A DNA stretch of 64,000 nucleotides from contig NZ_JABRXF010000001.1 of assembly GCF_013266695.1 (NCBI RefSeq), forward strand, positions 861,736 through 925,735, written 5' to 3'. Both the position numbers and the translations under genes were made by a program. Source of the DNA: Hongsoonwoonella zoysiae. Lineage in GTDB: Bacteria > Pseudomonadota > Alphaproteobacteria > Rhizobiales > Stappiaceae. The notes beneath the pieces are model-generated. The model saw nothing but the letters and a program-made list of their open reading frames with translations, was not told the origin of the DNA and made no database searches. How positions within the stretch are numbered: position 1 is the first letter of the stretch; each line of letters opens with the position of its first letter. This document shows positions 45,387-54,057 of the stretch, in pieces.

Positions 45387-46211
45387 TTAATTGACGATGT
45401 GTAGCGCCCCCGCTGCCTCCCCGTTTGCATTCTGGCTCAGTAGGTCCCATTGAGCGGGTTGGATAAACTGCCGTGGAGGCAGAATGACCCAGCCATCGAT
45501 ATGGTCACCAACCGCAACGAAATCACCCGCCGCAACACTCAGCGCCGTCAACGCACAGACGAAGGCCGCTCGGTCGTCATGGTTGAAGATGCCGCTTGGA
45601 TCGGTGGCGAGATGCCTTCCTGGAAGACAGTGCTCAATCAGCGATTCTAGGCCGCCACTTACTGCAAGATGTTGGAAAAATGTGTCTGATCGGTCACCTC
45701 TACGCGCGGCGAGGGCCCTAGGATCGCTTATCATTAAGCCGAGGAAAGAACTCGGGAAAGCCTCGACCAGAGCCTTAGTGTCGATCGCAACACCGTGCTG
45801 TGCGTCCCGCACATCGCCATGTGCAACAACATGGCGAACGCACTCGTTGGCATGATGGTTCAGCAACTTGCCAATCGGCGCGCTGGATTGTCCCGGTTTG
45901 CCGATCAACGGACGCAAGCGTCGAGTCAGCATCCGCTCGGCAGTCCGATAGCGACCTATGATATCGAAGCCCTGGCGCAATGGACCGTCGAAGGCTGCAA
46001 CTGTGATCTGGTGATCGCCGGCAATCTCAGCAATAGCCCGCTCGCGTTCTGGTTCACATGCTCGGAACCGAATGATCTCCCATGAAACGAGTGAGCTGGT
46101 CCAATTGAGTCTACAGATCGCGCTTGATCGGCGTGTCGGTGAACAACCGACGTCGATGCCGATAACTGAGCCATCCGTTTCGACCATGTCTTTTTTCTCG
46201 CCGTGGGCCAT
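45387..46211 (-). CDS. DUF429-like protein
   Basis: A 274-residue protein whose N-terminus, after MAHGEKKDMVETDG, has the RNase-H-like start VIGIDVGCSPTRRSSAICRL. This is followed by AFDGPLRQGFDIIGRYRTAE and ERMLTRRLRPLIG, the two conserved DUF429 segments. The C-terminal half (DPSGIFNHDDRAAFVCALTA) also fits. DUF429 proteins are predicted RNase-H-fold nucleases of unknown function, often on islands. ATG 46211 is the likely start. It is convergent with the island tRNA-Thr. Confidence 0.7.
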   Translation of the reverse strand: MAHGEKKDMVETDGSVIGIDVGCSPTRRSSAICRLNWTSSLVSWEIIRFRACEPERERAIAEIAGDHQITVAAFDGPLRQGFDIIGRYRTAERMLTRRLRPLIGKPGQSSAPIGKLLNHHANECVRHVVAHGDVRDAQHGVAIDTKALVEAFPSSFLGLMISDPRALAARRGDRSDTFFQHLAVSGGLESLIEHCLPGRHLATDPSGIFNHDDRAAFVCALTALSVAAGDFVAVGDHIDGWVILPPRQFIQPAQWDLLSQNANGEAAGALHIVN

Positions 46212-46236
46212 TTGACACGACACTAGCATAGATATG

Positions 46237-46524
46237 TCACAGGCGTCGTCTGATGGCCTTTCGCACCCGATACCAATAGGTCTGCTCCGCGCCGTCGCAG
46301 CGATACCACGCGCGCTCATGGCGGGCGAAAGCCTCAAGCTCCGGATCGGGATAGGTGGCGATGATATCGTCAGCAACGCGGGCGATATCATCGGCGGGGA
46401 TCAGCCTCGGCCTGATGGCTTCGGTCCATACCAGCCGCAATGCGAGGGCGATGAAGACGAGCGCCTGAACGCTGAAAAAGGCCAGCATCGACCAAGAAAA
46501 GAACTGCAGGAATATGTCCCACAT
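46237..46524 (-). CDS. Small membrane protein, hypothetical
   Basis: 95 residues: one long hydrophobic segment (about 8–33) followed by an amphipathic, charged C-terminal half rich in Arg and aromatic residues (ERAWYRCDGAEQTYWYRVRK). No family recognised. It lies 25 bases upstream of the DUF429 gene on the same strand, and divergent from the XRE gene, so it may be under that regulator. Confidence 0.65.
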   Translation of the reverse strand: MWDIFLQFFSWSMLAFFSVQALVFIALALRLVWTEAIRPRLIPADDIARVADDIIATYPDPELEAFARHERAWYRCDGAEQTYWYRVRKAIRRRL

Positions 46525-46623
46525 CGTACCGCCCCTATTGAAGTTCGGTGTAGCCTATAGTCAACATTTCTGAATCGAAAGCAAAATGAGACTCATTGTC
46601 CGTGGGCTTATCGTCTGCAACGC

Positions 46624-46848
46624 GTGCCAATGGCGCGCATGGAAGACGTGCGCGCGATACTTGCCAGGAACATCAAGGCAGCCCGAAAACGGTTGAACTT
46701 GTCGCAGGAAGACCTTGCCGCGCGGGCGGAGATCGACCGCACCTATGTCTCCGGGATCGAGAGGCAGGTCAGGAACCCCACGATCACCGTGGTTGCGAAA
46801 TTCGCTGAGGCGCTCGAAACGACAACGTCGGACCTCTTAACCGGCTAG
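46624..46848 (+). CDS. XRE-family helix-turn-helix regulator
   Basis: A 74-residue one-domain Cro/CI-type protein. The HTH spans about residues 12–66 with LNLSQEDLAARAEIDRTYVS as the DNA-reading helices and GIERQVRNPTITVVAKFAEAL after them. Very similar small regulators are common on integrated elements, usually controlling nearby divergent genes. GTG 46624 or ATG 46630 could be the start. Confidence 0.85.
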   Translation: MPMARMEDVRAILARNIKAARKRLNLSQEDLAARAEIDRTYVSGIERQVRNPTITVVAKFAEALETTTSDLLTG

Positions 46849-47238
46849 TCCCGATGACTTGCGCGGGCCGGAAAACGCCCAACTATGACCCTCACGTGCA
46901 GCAAAACCAAAGCCGCCGCACATAACCCCTTCGCGCGGGGCCTCAGAGCGCCCCACAGGCGCGCTACGGCGGGTTAGCCAGCAAGTTATACCAAACCGCG
47001 CTCCTCGGACGTCTGAGGCTGCTCTGCGCGTTGCCCGGCACCATCCGGTATGCCAACCCAAAACGCAGCGAGCGGCATCGCCTATCGCCCTTGTAACTTG
47101 TAACCGTAACTTAAGGTCCGAAAGGTCTGAGGATGACAGGGGGAGTAGCGCACTCCCCCGGCCCTATGGCGTGCCGCAAAAAGGTCGCCGGGCTTGTGTT
47201 GGCGTTACGGGTTACACCCCGGTCGGGGCAAGGCGGGT
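46849..47238. other. 390-base region without a gene
   Basis: Short open frames here are not supported by ribosome sites or composition. It contains small inverted repeats (around 47138–47165, GGGGGAG ... CTCCCCC) that could end the minus-strand VapE transcript, but no convincing terminator. Confidence 0.5.
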
Positions 47239-48924
47239 TCAAAACGGCGAATCCTCTTCCGAGGCGGAATCGCCTATGCGGAACAGAGTCACGACACCGT
47301 TCTCGACCCGCCTCGCCAGCCATTCGGTCTTGCGCTCCTCTTGGGTGCCTTTGGCGAAGCCTCGCCGTTGGGTCTTCTCCCGCTGCGATAGATCGTGGAG
47401 GCGGTTGGTTTTCTCCTCCCAGCCCAAGCGGTCCATCTCGGCCTTGATCCGCTGCACTTCAATGGGCGACATGCGACCGCCTTCGAAGCCGAGGAGGAGC
47501 TTGACGCTGTCCATCGAGACCCGGCCGGTTTTGCCTGCGAACCAGTCACTCAGCACGGTCGCGAACGCGTCTTCGATCAGCCGCAGATCGGTCAATTCGC
47601 TTGCCGCCTCCCAGAGGGGTTCGGACAAGACGATGGACTCGCCCGCCGCCTCGCGCGCGGCGGCTTCCGCCCAGAGCTGGTCGACGTTCTCGCGCAGCTT
47701 GTCCAGTTGCACTCTTCCAGCACTGACAGGCCAGAATCGCCGGTTTCCCGTCTGGTCGAAAAGGTACTTCTGGTCGTTGGTGCTGCCGATGATGACGCAC
47801 TGGCGCGGGTAGGTTTTGGCATCCCGGCCATAGGCCCGGCGATACTTGTCGCGGCGGGTCGAGAGGAACCGCTTCAACTCGTGTGTGGAGGCCTTGCGAA
47901 TGCCGTCCATCTCTTGCACCTCGACGACCCAGGACCCGGCCAACTGCTCCGCCTTGGTCTTGTCGTCGCTGCGGAGGCTCAAGCTCCCGCAGAACCACTC
48001 GTCGCGGATGGCAAGGATTTCCGCGAAACTCGACTTGCCCGTTCCTTGGTTGCCCTCGAAGACGAGCATGGTGTCGAACTTCACGCCCGGCTGCCTGACC
48101 CGCCGCACCCCTGCGATCAGGAACTTAGCGCCGAACTCCCGATTCAGTTCGGTGTCTTCGGCCCCTACATAGTCGCGGAGCATGTTATCGAGGCGCGGCG
48201 TGCCATCCCATACAAGACCGTCGAGATAGTCGATGATGGGGTGGTAGGCTTGCTCATGGGCGATGGCGACGATCTCGCTCTTTATCGCCGCTACCGATGC
48301 CTTGAATTGCAGGTCCAACTGAAACCGACTGCCGAGAACGTCGGCGATATCGTTCAAGTCGCGACCCTCTAATCCGAATCCTTCGACATCGTTCATGAAC
48401 GAGAACGCGTTGCGCCGCACTTCGATGCCGAGACGGGCCAGCGCATAGCGAATGTTGGCAGGGTGATCCTTCACGGGCTGGAACTTGTCGTTCACCTCTG
48501 GCCAGTCCTCGCGCCGCGCCTCGATCATCATGAGCGCCCGTGCAATCTGGCGTTGGCCATAACGCAAGGCGTTCGGCTTTTCGCGCACATGCGCGCCGAT
48601 GGCATAGGCAGGATCGAGCAGAATCGAGAGCGCGTGACCGGGTTGCACTCCGTTCGCAAGCATCCAGGAGAGGCTAGCAATCATGCGTTCTGACCGGGAT
48701 GGATAGACCTTCCCTGGCGGATCGTCGCCAGTGACGATCACCTGCACCCATTTCAAGTCGGATGGGATGATCTCCCAAAGGTCGTCCGGCAGCGGAAGCG
48801 GCGTGATCTCGGTGGGTTCCACCGTCGTCGACCCGGCCTTGGCCGGTGGAGCCGCCTTCTCCTTCAGTACGGGAAGTTGAAAATCTTCTATGCGGTAAAT
48901 CTTTGCCGTCGCAATGTAGGTCAT
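47239..48924 (-). CDS. Virulence-associated protein E-like (VapE) helicase/ATPase
   Basis: A 561-residue VapE-family protein. The C-terminal half is a P-loop ATPase: Walker A GNQGTGKSSF at residues 291–300, then WVVEVQEMDGI with the Walker B acids, ELKRFLSTRRDKYRRAYGR and CVIIGSTNDQKYLFDQTGNR followed by RFWPV, the typical VapE arginine-finger end. The N-terminal 150 residues resemble a primase-linked helical domain. Family members drive replication of phage satellites and prophages. Its start overlaps the stop of the upstream primase gene (ATGA). Confidence 0.9.
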   Translation of the reverse strand: MTYIATAKIYRIEDFQLPVLKEKAAPPAKAGSTTVEPTEITPLPLPDDLWEIIPSDLKWVQVIVTGDDPPGKVYPSRSERMIASLSWMLANGVQPGHALSILLDPAYAIGAHVREKPNALRYGQRQIARALMMIEARREDWPEVNDKFQPVKDHPANIRYALARLGIEVRRNAFSFMNDVEGFGLEGRDLNDIADVLGSRFQLDLQFKASVAAIKSEIVAIAHEQAYHPIIDYLDGLVWDGTPRLDNMLRDYVGAEDTELNREFGAKFLIAGVRRVRQPGVKFDTMLVFEGNQGTGKSSFAEILAIRDEWFCGSLSLRSDDKTKAEQLAGSWVVEVQEMDGIRKASTHELKRFLSTRRDKYRRAYGRDAKTYPRQCVIIGSTNDQKYLFDQTGNRRFWPVSAGRVQLDKLRENVDQLWAEAAAREAAGESIVLSEPLWEAASELTDLRLIEDAFATVLSDWFAGKTGRVSMDSVKLLLGFEGGRMSPIEVQRIKAEMDRLGWEEKTNRLHDLSQREKTQRRGFAKGTQEERKTEWLARRVENGVVTLFRIGDSASEEDSPF

Positions 48925-49541
48925 GGCTTTGTCATCCAGAACGAGAGTGCGGGTTCGCGACCGGCTTCGCGCTTCTGTGCATTTAGCCAGTTAACGGTTC
49001 CAGGCAGGCGCAGAAGACGATCGGCGTTATGCGTGCCGGGGCCGCCTAGGAGAGCGATCAGAAGCCGCTTGTTGAGGTCTTCTGCGACAACGACTTCGAC
49101 CGGCTGATCGAGTTTCCAGATAGCTTGGTAGCCACCACCGGTGAACCAGACGGCCGTCGGCTCGGGCACGCCCTTGGGACGCTCTTTGCGTTCAAGCAAC
49201 AAGCCGATGATCCGGCTTTGCTGCTCGTCGAGCGTCCCGGGATAGTCCTTGCAATCCAGATCGGCATGCAGGAACTGCGCATGCGAGAGGTTGTCTTTCC
49301 GGCGCTTGCCGGAAAGAAACTTGGCATTGGGCAGGAAGTAGAGGTTTCGCCTCAACTCCTGCCCGTTGTTCGCCTCGACGAATTTCTTGAACGATGCGGG
49401 GTCACTCGCGGGATAGGTTTTGGCGACGGGGCTTGGCGGTCCCTCGCTGTTCATGCGCTCCAGATAGTATGGCCCATCCGGAGCGATGAACTGCGAGAAT
49501 GCCCATGCCTCGTCCGTCTTGGGCTTAAGCACCTCACTCAT
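48921..49541 (-). CDS. RepB/AEP-type DNA primase domain protein
   Basis: A 206-residue archaeo-eukaryotic-type primase. The metal motif is FLHADLDCKD (hhhDhD), followed by VWFTGGGYQAIWKLDQP and the terminal LLRLPGTVNWLNAQK segment usual in RepB-like primases of mobile elements. It primes replication with the VapE helicase encoded immediately downstream (4-base overlap). ATG 49541 is chosen over the longer frame, which overlaps the AlpA gene out of frame. Confidence 0.83.
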   Translation of the reverse strand: MSEVLKPKTDEAWAFSQFIAPDGPYYLERMNSEGPPSPVAKTYPASDPASFKKFVEANNGQELRRNLYFLPNAKFLSGKRRKDNLSHAQFLHADLDCKDYPGTLDEQQSRIIGLLLERKERPKGVPEPTAVWFTGGGYQAIWKLDQPVEVVVAEDLNKRLLIALLGGPGTHNADRLLRLPGTVNWLNAQKREAGREPALSFWMTKP

Positions 49542-49755
49542 TGCCTGCACCCTTCGGATTCTGCTCCTGCGAGGCCAGCCAGCGTTCGACATCTTCGAGC
49601 CGGTAGAGGATTTTCCCGGCCCGATTGCCGGACGCGATGCGGATGAATTGCGGGCCGTATCCGTAGATGCGGCCCTTCTCAAAGAAGCTCGCGCTCAGCC
49701 CGGTGACGTCCGGCAGTTGCTTGGTGGTGAGGTATTTCCGGGAGTTTGGTTGCAT
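49534..49755 (-). CDS. AlpA-like helix-turn-helix regulator/excisionase
   Basis: A 73-residue winged-helix protein with the AlpA/MerR-like pattern YLTTKQLPDVTGLSASFFEK, then ILYRLEDVERWLASQ. Such proteins activate the replication or excision genes of P4-like and PICI satellites. Its stop overlaps the primase start by 8 bases, so the two genes are coupled. Confidence 0.85.
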   Translation of the reverse strand: MQPNSRKYLTTKQLPDVTGLSASFFEKGRIYGYGPQFIRIASGNRAGKILYRLEDVERWLASQEQNPKGAGNE

Positions 49756-49803
49756 ATCTGCCTCCTTGGGTTGATGCCCTTGGAGGGTGCCGATTCAGGC
49801 AGG

Positions 49804-50520
49804 TCAGCCGGCATCGCCGTTATTCGGTTCTGTTTCAGGCCGATAAGCTGGCACATTGCGCGCAACGCCCTTCAGCCGCGACAAGGGGACGTCGACGTTC
49901 AATCGCTTAGTGAGGCTGACATAGACGTCCTCCACCCAGGGAGTGATTCTGGTCTGCCGCTCCGCCTCGAAAATGATCCGCGTGCCGCCGCCCTTCTCGG
50001 AGTGCCAGAAACGCTGGCTGTGAACGCAGAACGCTTCCAGCCAGTCTGGGATAGGACGGTTGCCGACCCGACCTTCCAACTGCTCGATTTGCACCAGAAT
50101 GTGCATCGCTTGCCCGAGCATTTTCATGAGCGCCGACGTTTCTCGCTTGGGGTCGAAGTGGGCCAGCAACGTGTCGGCGGTGGCGTCTGAGCGAATGTCG
50201 AAGATCGCTGCCGACAATTCATCGACCTTCTGTATGGCCTTCTGGAACTTCGCCGCCGCTTCCTTGTACGGCGTCAGGTCGGAAGGGACCGTCACAAACC
50301 GGCCGTCGATCCGAATGCCGGAGTAGCCCTGGATGATGAAGGCGGCTTCGGCCAGATACCGGAAATGCCGGTCGCGATCCTCGAAGCCGTAGTTTTCCAC
50401 AATGCGGTCGTTGACGTCGCCCAGCGAAGGAAACCAGTTCTTATCGTGAAGGTGGGCGATTCCGTCTTCCTGATCGAAGTTTAGCATCTGGATTGGCGGA
50501 TTTTCATCGGAGTGCGACAT
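49804..50520 (-). CDS. Hypothetical island protein
   Basis: A 238-residue acidic soluble protein. There is a helix-rich middle (KFQKAIQKVDELSAAIFDI, then a long LMKMLGQAMHILVQIEQLEG helix) and a C-terminal stretch with TRITPWVEDVYVSLTKRLNV. No family recognised. It lies between the AlpA gene and the gene beside the integrase, all on the minus strand, and is probably co-transcribed with them. Confidence 0.68.
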   Translation of the reverse strand: MSHSDENPPIQMLNFDQEDGIAHLHDKNWFPSLGDVNDRIVENYGFEDRDRHFRYLAEAAFIIQGYSGIRIDGRFVTVPSDLTPYKEAAAKFQKAIQKVDELSAAIFDIRSDATADTLLAHFDPKRETSALMKMLGQAMHILVQIEQLEGRVGNRPIPDWLEAFCVHSQRFWHSEKGGGTRIIFEAERQTRITPWVEDVYVSLTKRLNVDVPLSRLKGVARNVPAYRPETEPNNGDAG

Positions 50521-50591
50521 GGTCGGTTGCCTTCTGCGTCTTCACTGCAATCTGCACCCGGATGGCCGTTCGGCCAAGCCACCGATCCGCC

Positions 50592-51086
50592 CTAAAGCCA
50601 CGTCGGGACACCCCATTCCGCGAGTTCGGCGCACAGGCGCTCGACCGCCTCGGTTTTAAGCGCCTCCTCGATTGGATCGCTCGCCATCGCATGGGCATTG
50701 CCACGCGTCCGGTAGAGGTCGCAAAGGCGGCGAGCGATGGCCTGAATTTCCTTGGGCGCGATACAGCCCATGACCTCTCGTGCCGCCGCTTCGGCCAGTT
50801 GGGGGATGGATCGCATCGGCTTCGCGGTCGTCGCGCAAGGCGACACCAAAGCGGCTATCTCGGCATAGCAGGCATCCTGCCGGCGCTCGCTCGCCATAAA
50901 CTGGAGCGCCCTATCCAACTCCCGCTCCGTTGGCGTGACAGGGCCCAAGAGAGCAGCTAAGGCAGCCTCCATCCGCAGCCGTTGTTGCCCGTTGGTCTCC
51001 GGCGTGGTGTGCGCCTCGATGATCGCCAGAAGGAGGCGTTCGAACATCGTGTCGCCGCACGGGCGGAAACGGTCAGCCCTCGGCAT
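50592..51086 (-). CDS. Hypothetical island protein
   Basis: About 164 residues, helical and Ala/Arg/Glu-rich, with LERDALQF-like charged helices and no membrane or signal segment. No family recognised. ATG 51086 overlaps the integrase stop by 14 bases; ATG 51047 (MFERLLLAIIEAHTT) is the safer alternative. The distance and overlap suggest one transcript with the integrase. Confidence 0.6.
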   Translation of the reverse strand: MPRADRFRPCGDTMFERLLLAIIEAHTTPETNGQQRLRMEAALAALLGPVTPTERELDRALQFMASERRQDACYAEIAALVSPCATTAKPMRSIPQLAEAAAREVMGCIAPKEIQAIARRLCDLYRTRGNAHAMASDPIEEALKTEAVERLCAELAEWGVPTWL

Positions 51087-52239
51087 CGACCAACTCCAGA
51101 ATGCGCGCCGCAACCTGCTCCACCGGCCCGCGCAAGCGCTCCGCATTCACGACGATATAGCCGCCCGTGACGTCGCCGTTGGCGCGATGGTTCAGCAGGC
51201 GCTTGAGCGCGTAATAGGGAACGTCAAGGCTTTCAGCGATGGTGATGAACGTGCGCCGCAGATCGTGCAGCGTAAAGCTGACGCCCGAACCGGCGCTGAC
51301 GCGGAGCAGGAATTTCTTGGTTTCCATCAGGTGCCCCTGCTTGCCGGGGCCCGGAAACACGAATGGCGACCCGCCCGCCTGCTTCTTTCGCTCTGTCAGC
51401 AGGTCGGTGAGGAAGCCCGACAGGGGCAGGTTCAGCGGATCGCCGTTCTTCGTCTTGGGCAGGTGCAGCGTCCGCGCGTTCAGGTCCACGTTGTCCCAGC
51501 GTAGCGCCATCAGTTCGCCCCGGCGCATGCCGGTGAACAGTGCCGTGAGCAGGAAATCGCGGGCATAGTCCGGCTCGACCATCACCGCCTTCCACCACAT
51601 GGGAAGGTCTTGGGCGGTCACCACCGTCTGCCGCCGCTGTTCGCGGTGCCATGCCCGCGCCTGTGTCAAAATCTGCACCGGGTTCGGTGGGAACTCATCA
51701 TGGGTCGCGGCGGCGAAATTGTAGACCGACCGCAGATGGCGCATGACATTGTTGGCGGTGGTCTTGCCAACTTCCGCCGAAAGCTCCTGATGGCGCTTGA
51801 GCACCATCTGCCGGGTGATGGAATTGATCGGCTTCTTGCGCCACGCCTTGAGGTACAGCTTCGCGGTGCGGGTGTAGTTGTTGACCGTATACGGCGACAG
51901 ATGAGGACGCGCGGCAAAGAAGCTGTCGAACGCGTCGGCCAGCGTAACCTTGGCCTCGACCTGTTGCTTCTTTTCGGCATTGGGATTTCGTCCCTCGGCC
52001 ATCTCGCCCAAGAGCGCGAGCGCCTTCTTGCGGGCGACTTCCGGCGCGAACACATCGGCCCGGCCGATGGTGACGCGGCACGTTTGCCGCTGCACCTGAC
52101 CCTCCGCGAAATAGACCTTGGACCGGCTGCCGACCCGAAGGCCGAAGCCGGAAAGCAGCGTGTCGCGATAAAAGACCTGACCGCTGTCCGGGTGGGGAAT
52201 GTCGTCGATAGTACGGCGTGTAAGACGTAAGCTAGGCAT
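51073..52239 (-). CDS. Tyrosine-type recombinase/integrase (P4-like)
   Basis: A 388-residue site-specific recombinase. The N-terminal arm-binding domain (GFGLRVGSRSKVYFAEGQVQ, DUF4102-like) precedes the SAM-like core-binding domain (SPYTVNNYTRTAKLYLKAWR) and the catalytic domain: first Arg in FTGMRRGELMALRW, His-x-x-Arg in FTLHDLRRTFIT, and LLNHRANGDVTGGYIVVN with the nucleophilic Tyr. It should catalyse integration into the tRNA-Thr anticodon loop. Unusually it lies in the middle of the island, about 6 kb from either att core, divergent from the cargo operon. Confidence 0.94.
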   Translation of the reverse strand: MPSLRLTRRTIDDIPHPDSGQVFYRDTLLSGFGLRVGSRSKVYFAEGQVQRQTCRVTIGRADVFAPEVARKKALALLGEMAEGRNPNAEKKQQVEAKVTLADAFDSFFAARPHLSPYTVNNYTRTAKLYLKAWRKKPINSITRQMVLKRHQELSAEVGKTTANNVMRHLRSVYNFAAATHDEFPPNPVQILTQARAWHREQRRQTVVTAQDLPMWWKAVMVEPDYARDFLLTALFTGMRRGELMALRWDNVDLNARTLHLPKTKNGDPLNLPLSGFLTDLLTERKKQAGGSPFVFPGPGKQGHLMETKKFLLRVSAGSGVSFTLHDLRRTFITIAESLDVPYYALKRLLNHRANGDVTGGYIVVNAERLRGPVEQVAARILELVDAEG

Positions 52240-52517
52240 TGAGACCTCCTGTTGGCCTCAACTCCAAGTAGCGCAATTAATGTGAAATTACTAGTTATAT
52301 CAGATACTTATGACATAAAAAGAGTTGCCAGTATAGACAAAGAAACCCTGTCCAACGCCATCCGACACGCGCGCACGCGCGATGGGACGCACATGAGCAA
52401 CGGCAGTTTCAGTTTAGCCCCCTGCAAGACCATAGTTGATTTGCCATCTCATCTAGCCAGTTGACATCGAATCTAAAATGTAAGATATTCTTACCAGATG
52501 TAAGAAAGGAGCTTGTC
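52240..52517. other. Divergent control region between integrase and cargo operon
   Basis: 278 bases that mark the composition change: GC-rich integrase on the left, AT-rich operon on the right. The part near 52280–52330 is AT-rich and is the likely place for the two divergent promoters; I see TTGCCA...TATAGA-like boxes near 52324–52339 but cannot fix them. Around 52361–52395 it is again GC-rich (CGCGCGCACGCGCG). Confidence 0.5.
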
Positions 52518-52820
52518 GTGAGTCCTGCAGAAATCAAGGATGCACTCTCCGAAGTTATTACGGAAATACAAACCAACAGCGGTTTGAATTGCCCAATTTT
52601 GGAAAACTCGATTGTGCCTGCCAATGACATTCCTAGCTTTGATAGCAAGGTGTGGTTGGTCGCTACCACGATGTTGGCATCAAAAATAGAAACTGAGATT
52701 CCCGACGATGAAAACATCTTCATTGGAAAGGAATCGAACAAACCTATGAGCCTGGAAGAAATCTGCGAGTTTGTCGCAAAAATAATCGAATTAAAAAAGG
52801 CTAAGAGTGCTGCAGCATGA
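52518..52820 (+). CDS. Acyl carrier protein-like protein
   Basis: A 100-residue acidic protein matching the ACP fold: a first helix (EIKDALSEVITEIQ), then the phosphopantetheine-type segment IPSFDSKVWLVATTMLASKI (Asp42-Ser43, with Lys in place of the usual Leu), then ETEIPDDEN, near-identical to the same part of E. coli ACP (DTEIPDEE), and a last helix SLEEICEFVAKII. Ser43 would carry the 4'-phosphopantetheine. A holo-ACP synthase gene closes the same operon (57366–57758). The GTG start at 52518 has a perfect GGAG site; the TTG of the longer frame at 52461 has none. Confidence 0.75.
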   Translation: MSPAEIKDALSEVITEIQTNSGLNCPILENSIVPANDIPSFDSKVWLVATTMLASKIETEIPDDENIFIGKESNKPMSLEEICEFVAKIIELKKAKSAAA

Positions 52821-53182
52821 ACGATTCAATACAGAAGCGAAGCAATTCAATTGGCGTACGACTGAAAGAGGCCCGCAAGCTGGCTGGCCTCTCCCAAGGT
52901 CAGGTCGCGAATATGCTTGGTCTGCACAGACCGTCCGTTTCTGAGATTGAGTCAGGAAACCGCAGAGTTTCCGCGGAAGAACTTCACCGCCTTTGCGACA
53001 TCTACGATGTGAGTCTGGACTGGGTCGTGGGAAAGGCGTCAGGCTCCATTAGCCCCGACGATCCTCGTTTGGAGCTTGCTGCGCGCGAACTTTCGAAGCT
53101 TAACCCGGATGATTTGAATCGGCTTTTGCACGTAATCGCTGCCATGCGCTCCGACAAAGATAGCGGCGAAGGGAATACCTAA
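52817..53182 (+). CDS. XRE-family transcriptional regulator
   Basis: A 121-residue regulator with an N-terminal HTH (about 12–68: LKEARKLAGLSQGQVANMLG, then HRPSVSEIESGNRRVSAEEL) and a helical C-terminus. It overlaps the ACP stop by 4 bases (ATGA) and its own stop overlaps the protease start (TAATG). XRE plus ImmA/IrrE pairs act as repressor and derepressing protease, as in ICEBs1 and DdrO/IrrE. It therefore probably represses this operon until the protease cleaves it. Confidence 0.9.
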   Translation: MNDSIQKRSNSIGVRLKEARKLAGLSQGQVANMLGLHRPSVSEIESGNRRVSAEELHRLCDIYDVSLDWVVGKASGSISPDDPRLELAARELSKLNPDDLNRLLHVIAAMRSDKDSGEGNT

Positions 53183-54057
53183 TGGTGGTGCGTGCAATGA
53201 AATTGGAAGCCTTTGATCGGCAAAAGACCTCAAGTCGCGCCATCCAAATGGCGGCTTCGGTGAGACAGCGGGCGAATGCCACACAACATCTTCCGATCTG
53301 CATCTACGATGTATGTGAAAAGCTTAATGTAACCGTTCAATTTATCGACAACAACATGGAGGGCATGTACCAGAAAGGCGCTCGCCCTAGAATTTATCTG
53401 TCCCCAAAGCGCCCATTGGTACGGCGTGTATTTAATTGCGCTCATGAACTGGGGCACCATGAGTTTGGAGATGGCAGCTCCATCGACGAACTTCAAGAAA
53501 ACGCTCGCACACCGGCTTGGGATGATCCCAAGGAATTCACGGCAGATTCTTTTGCAGCACATCTTTTGATGCCGATTATTGGGCTTCGCGGCGCATTTAA
53601 CTCCCGAAATCTTAGTTGTGAGACAGCGACCCCTGAGCAGCTTTATGTCATCGCGTGTGACTTTGGGGTCGGATACACAACACTGGTCACTCACCTTTCC
53701 GTCGGCCTACGAATGATTACACATTCACGCGCTGCCGAACTTAAGCGCTGGTCCCCCAAAACGATTAGACATTCCCTTTTGGGGGAAGACACCAACGCAT
53801 CTCTAATTGTGGCTGGGTCAAACCGGTTAAACCCAAGAATTGATGTCGAAGTGGGAAACTTGGTTCTGCTTCCGCGGGAGGCTGTCGTTGACGCCGATAA
53901 GCTTCGGCCAGTGAGGCAGCTTAAAAATGCCTCTTTGTTTGAAGCGACCAAGCCGGGAGTTGCACAAATTAGAACATCGCGATGGGCCGCATTTGTTCGC
54001 GTGGCGCGAGCTGAGTATGTAGGGCTAGCACGGTATCGGCATCTGGAGGACATATAA
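53182..54057 (+). CDS. ImmA/IrrE-family metallo-endopeptidase
   Basis: A 291-residue protein. The zinc-binding HELGHHEFG (about residues 88–96) is preceded by ARPRIYLSPKRPLVRRVFNC and followed by the third ligand region ADSFAAHLLMP, the complete ImmA/IrrE layout. About 100 further residues follow, ending AFVRVARAEYVGLARYRHLE, an extension which may sense a signal. It should cleave the co-encoded XRE repressor. It is 1 base short of the thymidylate-synthase-like gene. It could alternatively be a toxin-antitoxin component, but pairing with XRE inside an operon fits regulation better. Confidence 0.88.
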   Translation: MVVRAMKLEAFDRQKTSSRAIQMAASVRQRANATQHLPICIYDVCEKLNVTVQFIDNNMEGMYQKGARPRIYLSPKRPLVRRVFNCAHELGHHEFGDGSSIDELQENARTPAWDDPKEFTADSFAAHLLMPIIGLRGAFNSRNLSCETATPEQLYVIACDFGVGYTTLVTHLSVGLRMITHSRAAELKRWSPKTIRHSLLGEDTNASLIVAGSNRLNPRIDVEVGNLVLLPREAVVDADKLRPVRQLKNASLFEATKPGVAQIRTSRWAAFVRVARAEYVGLARYRHLEDI

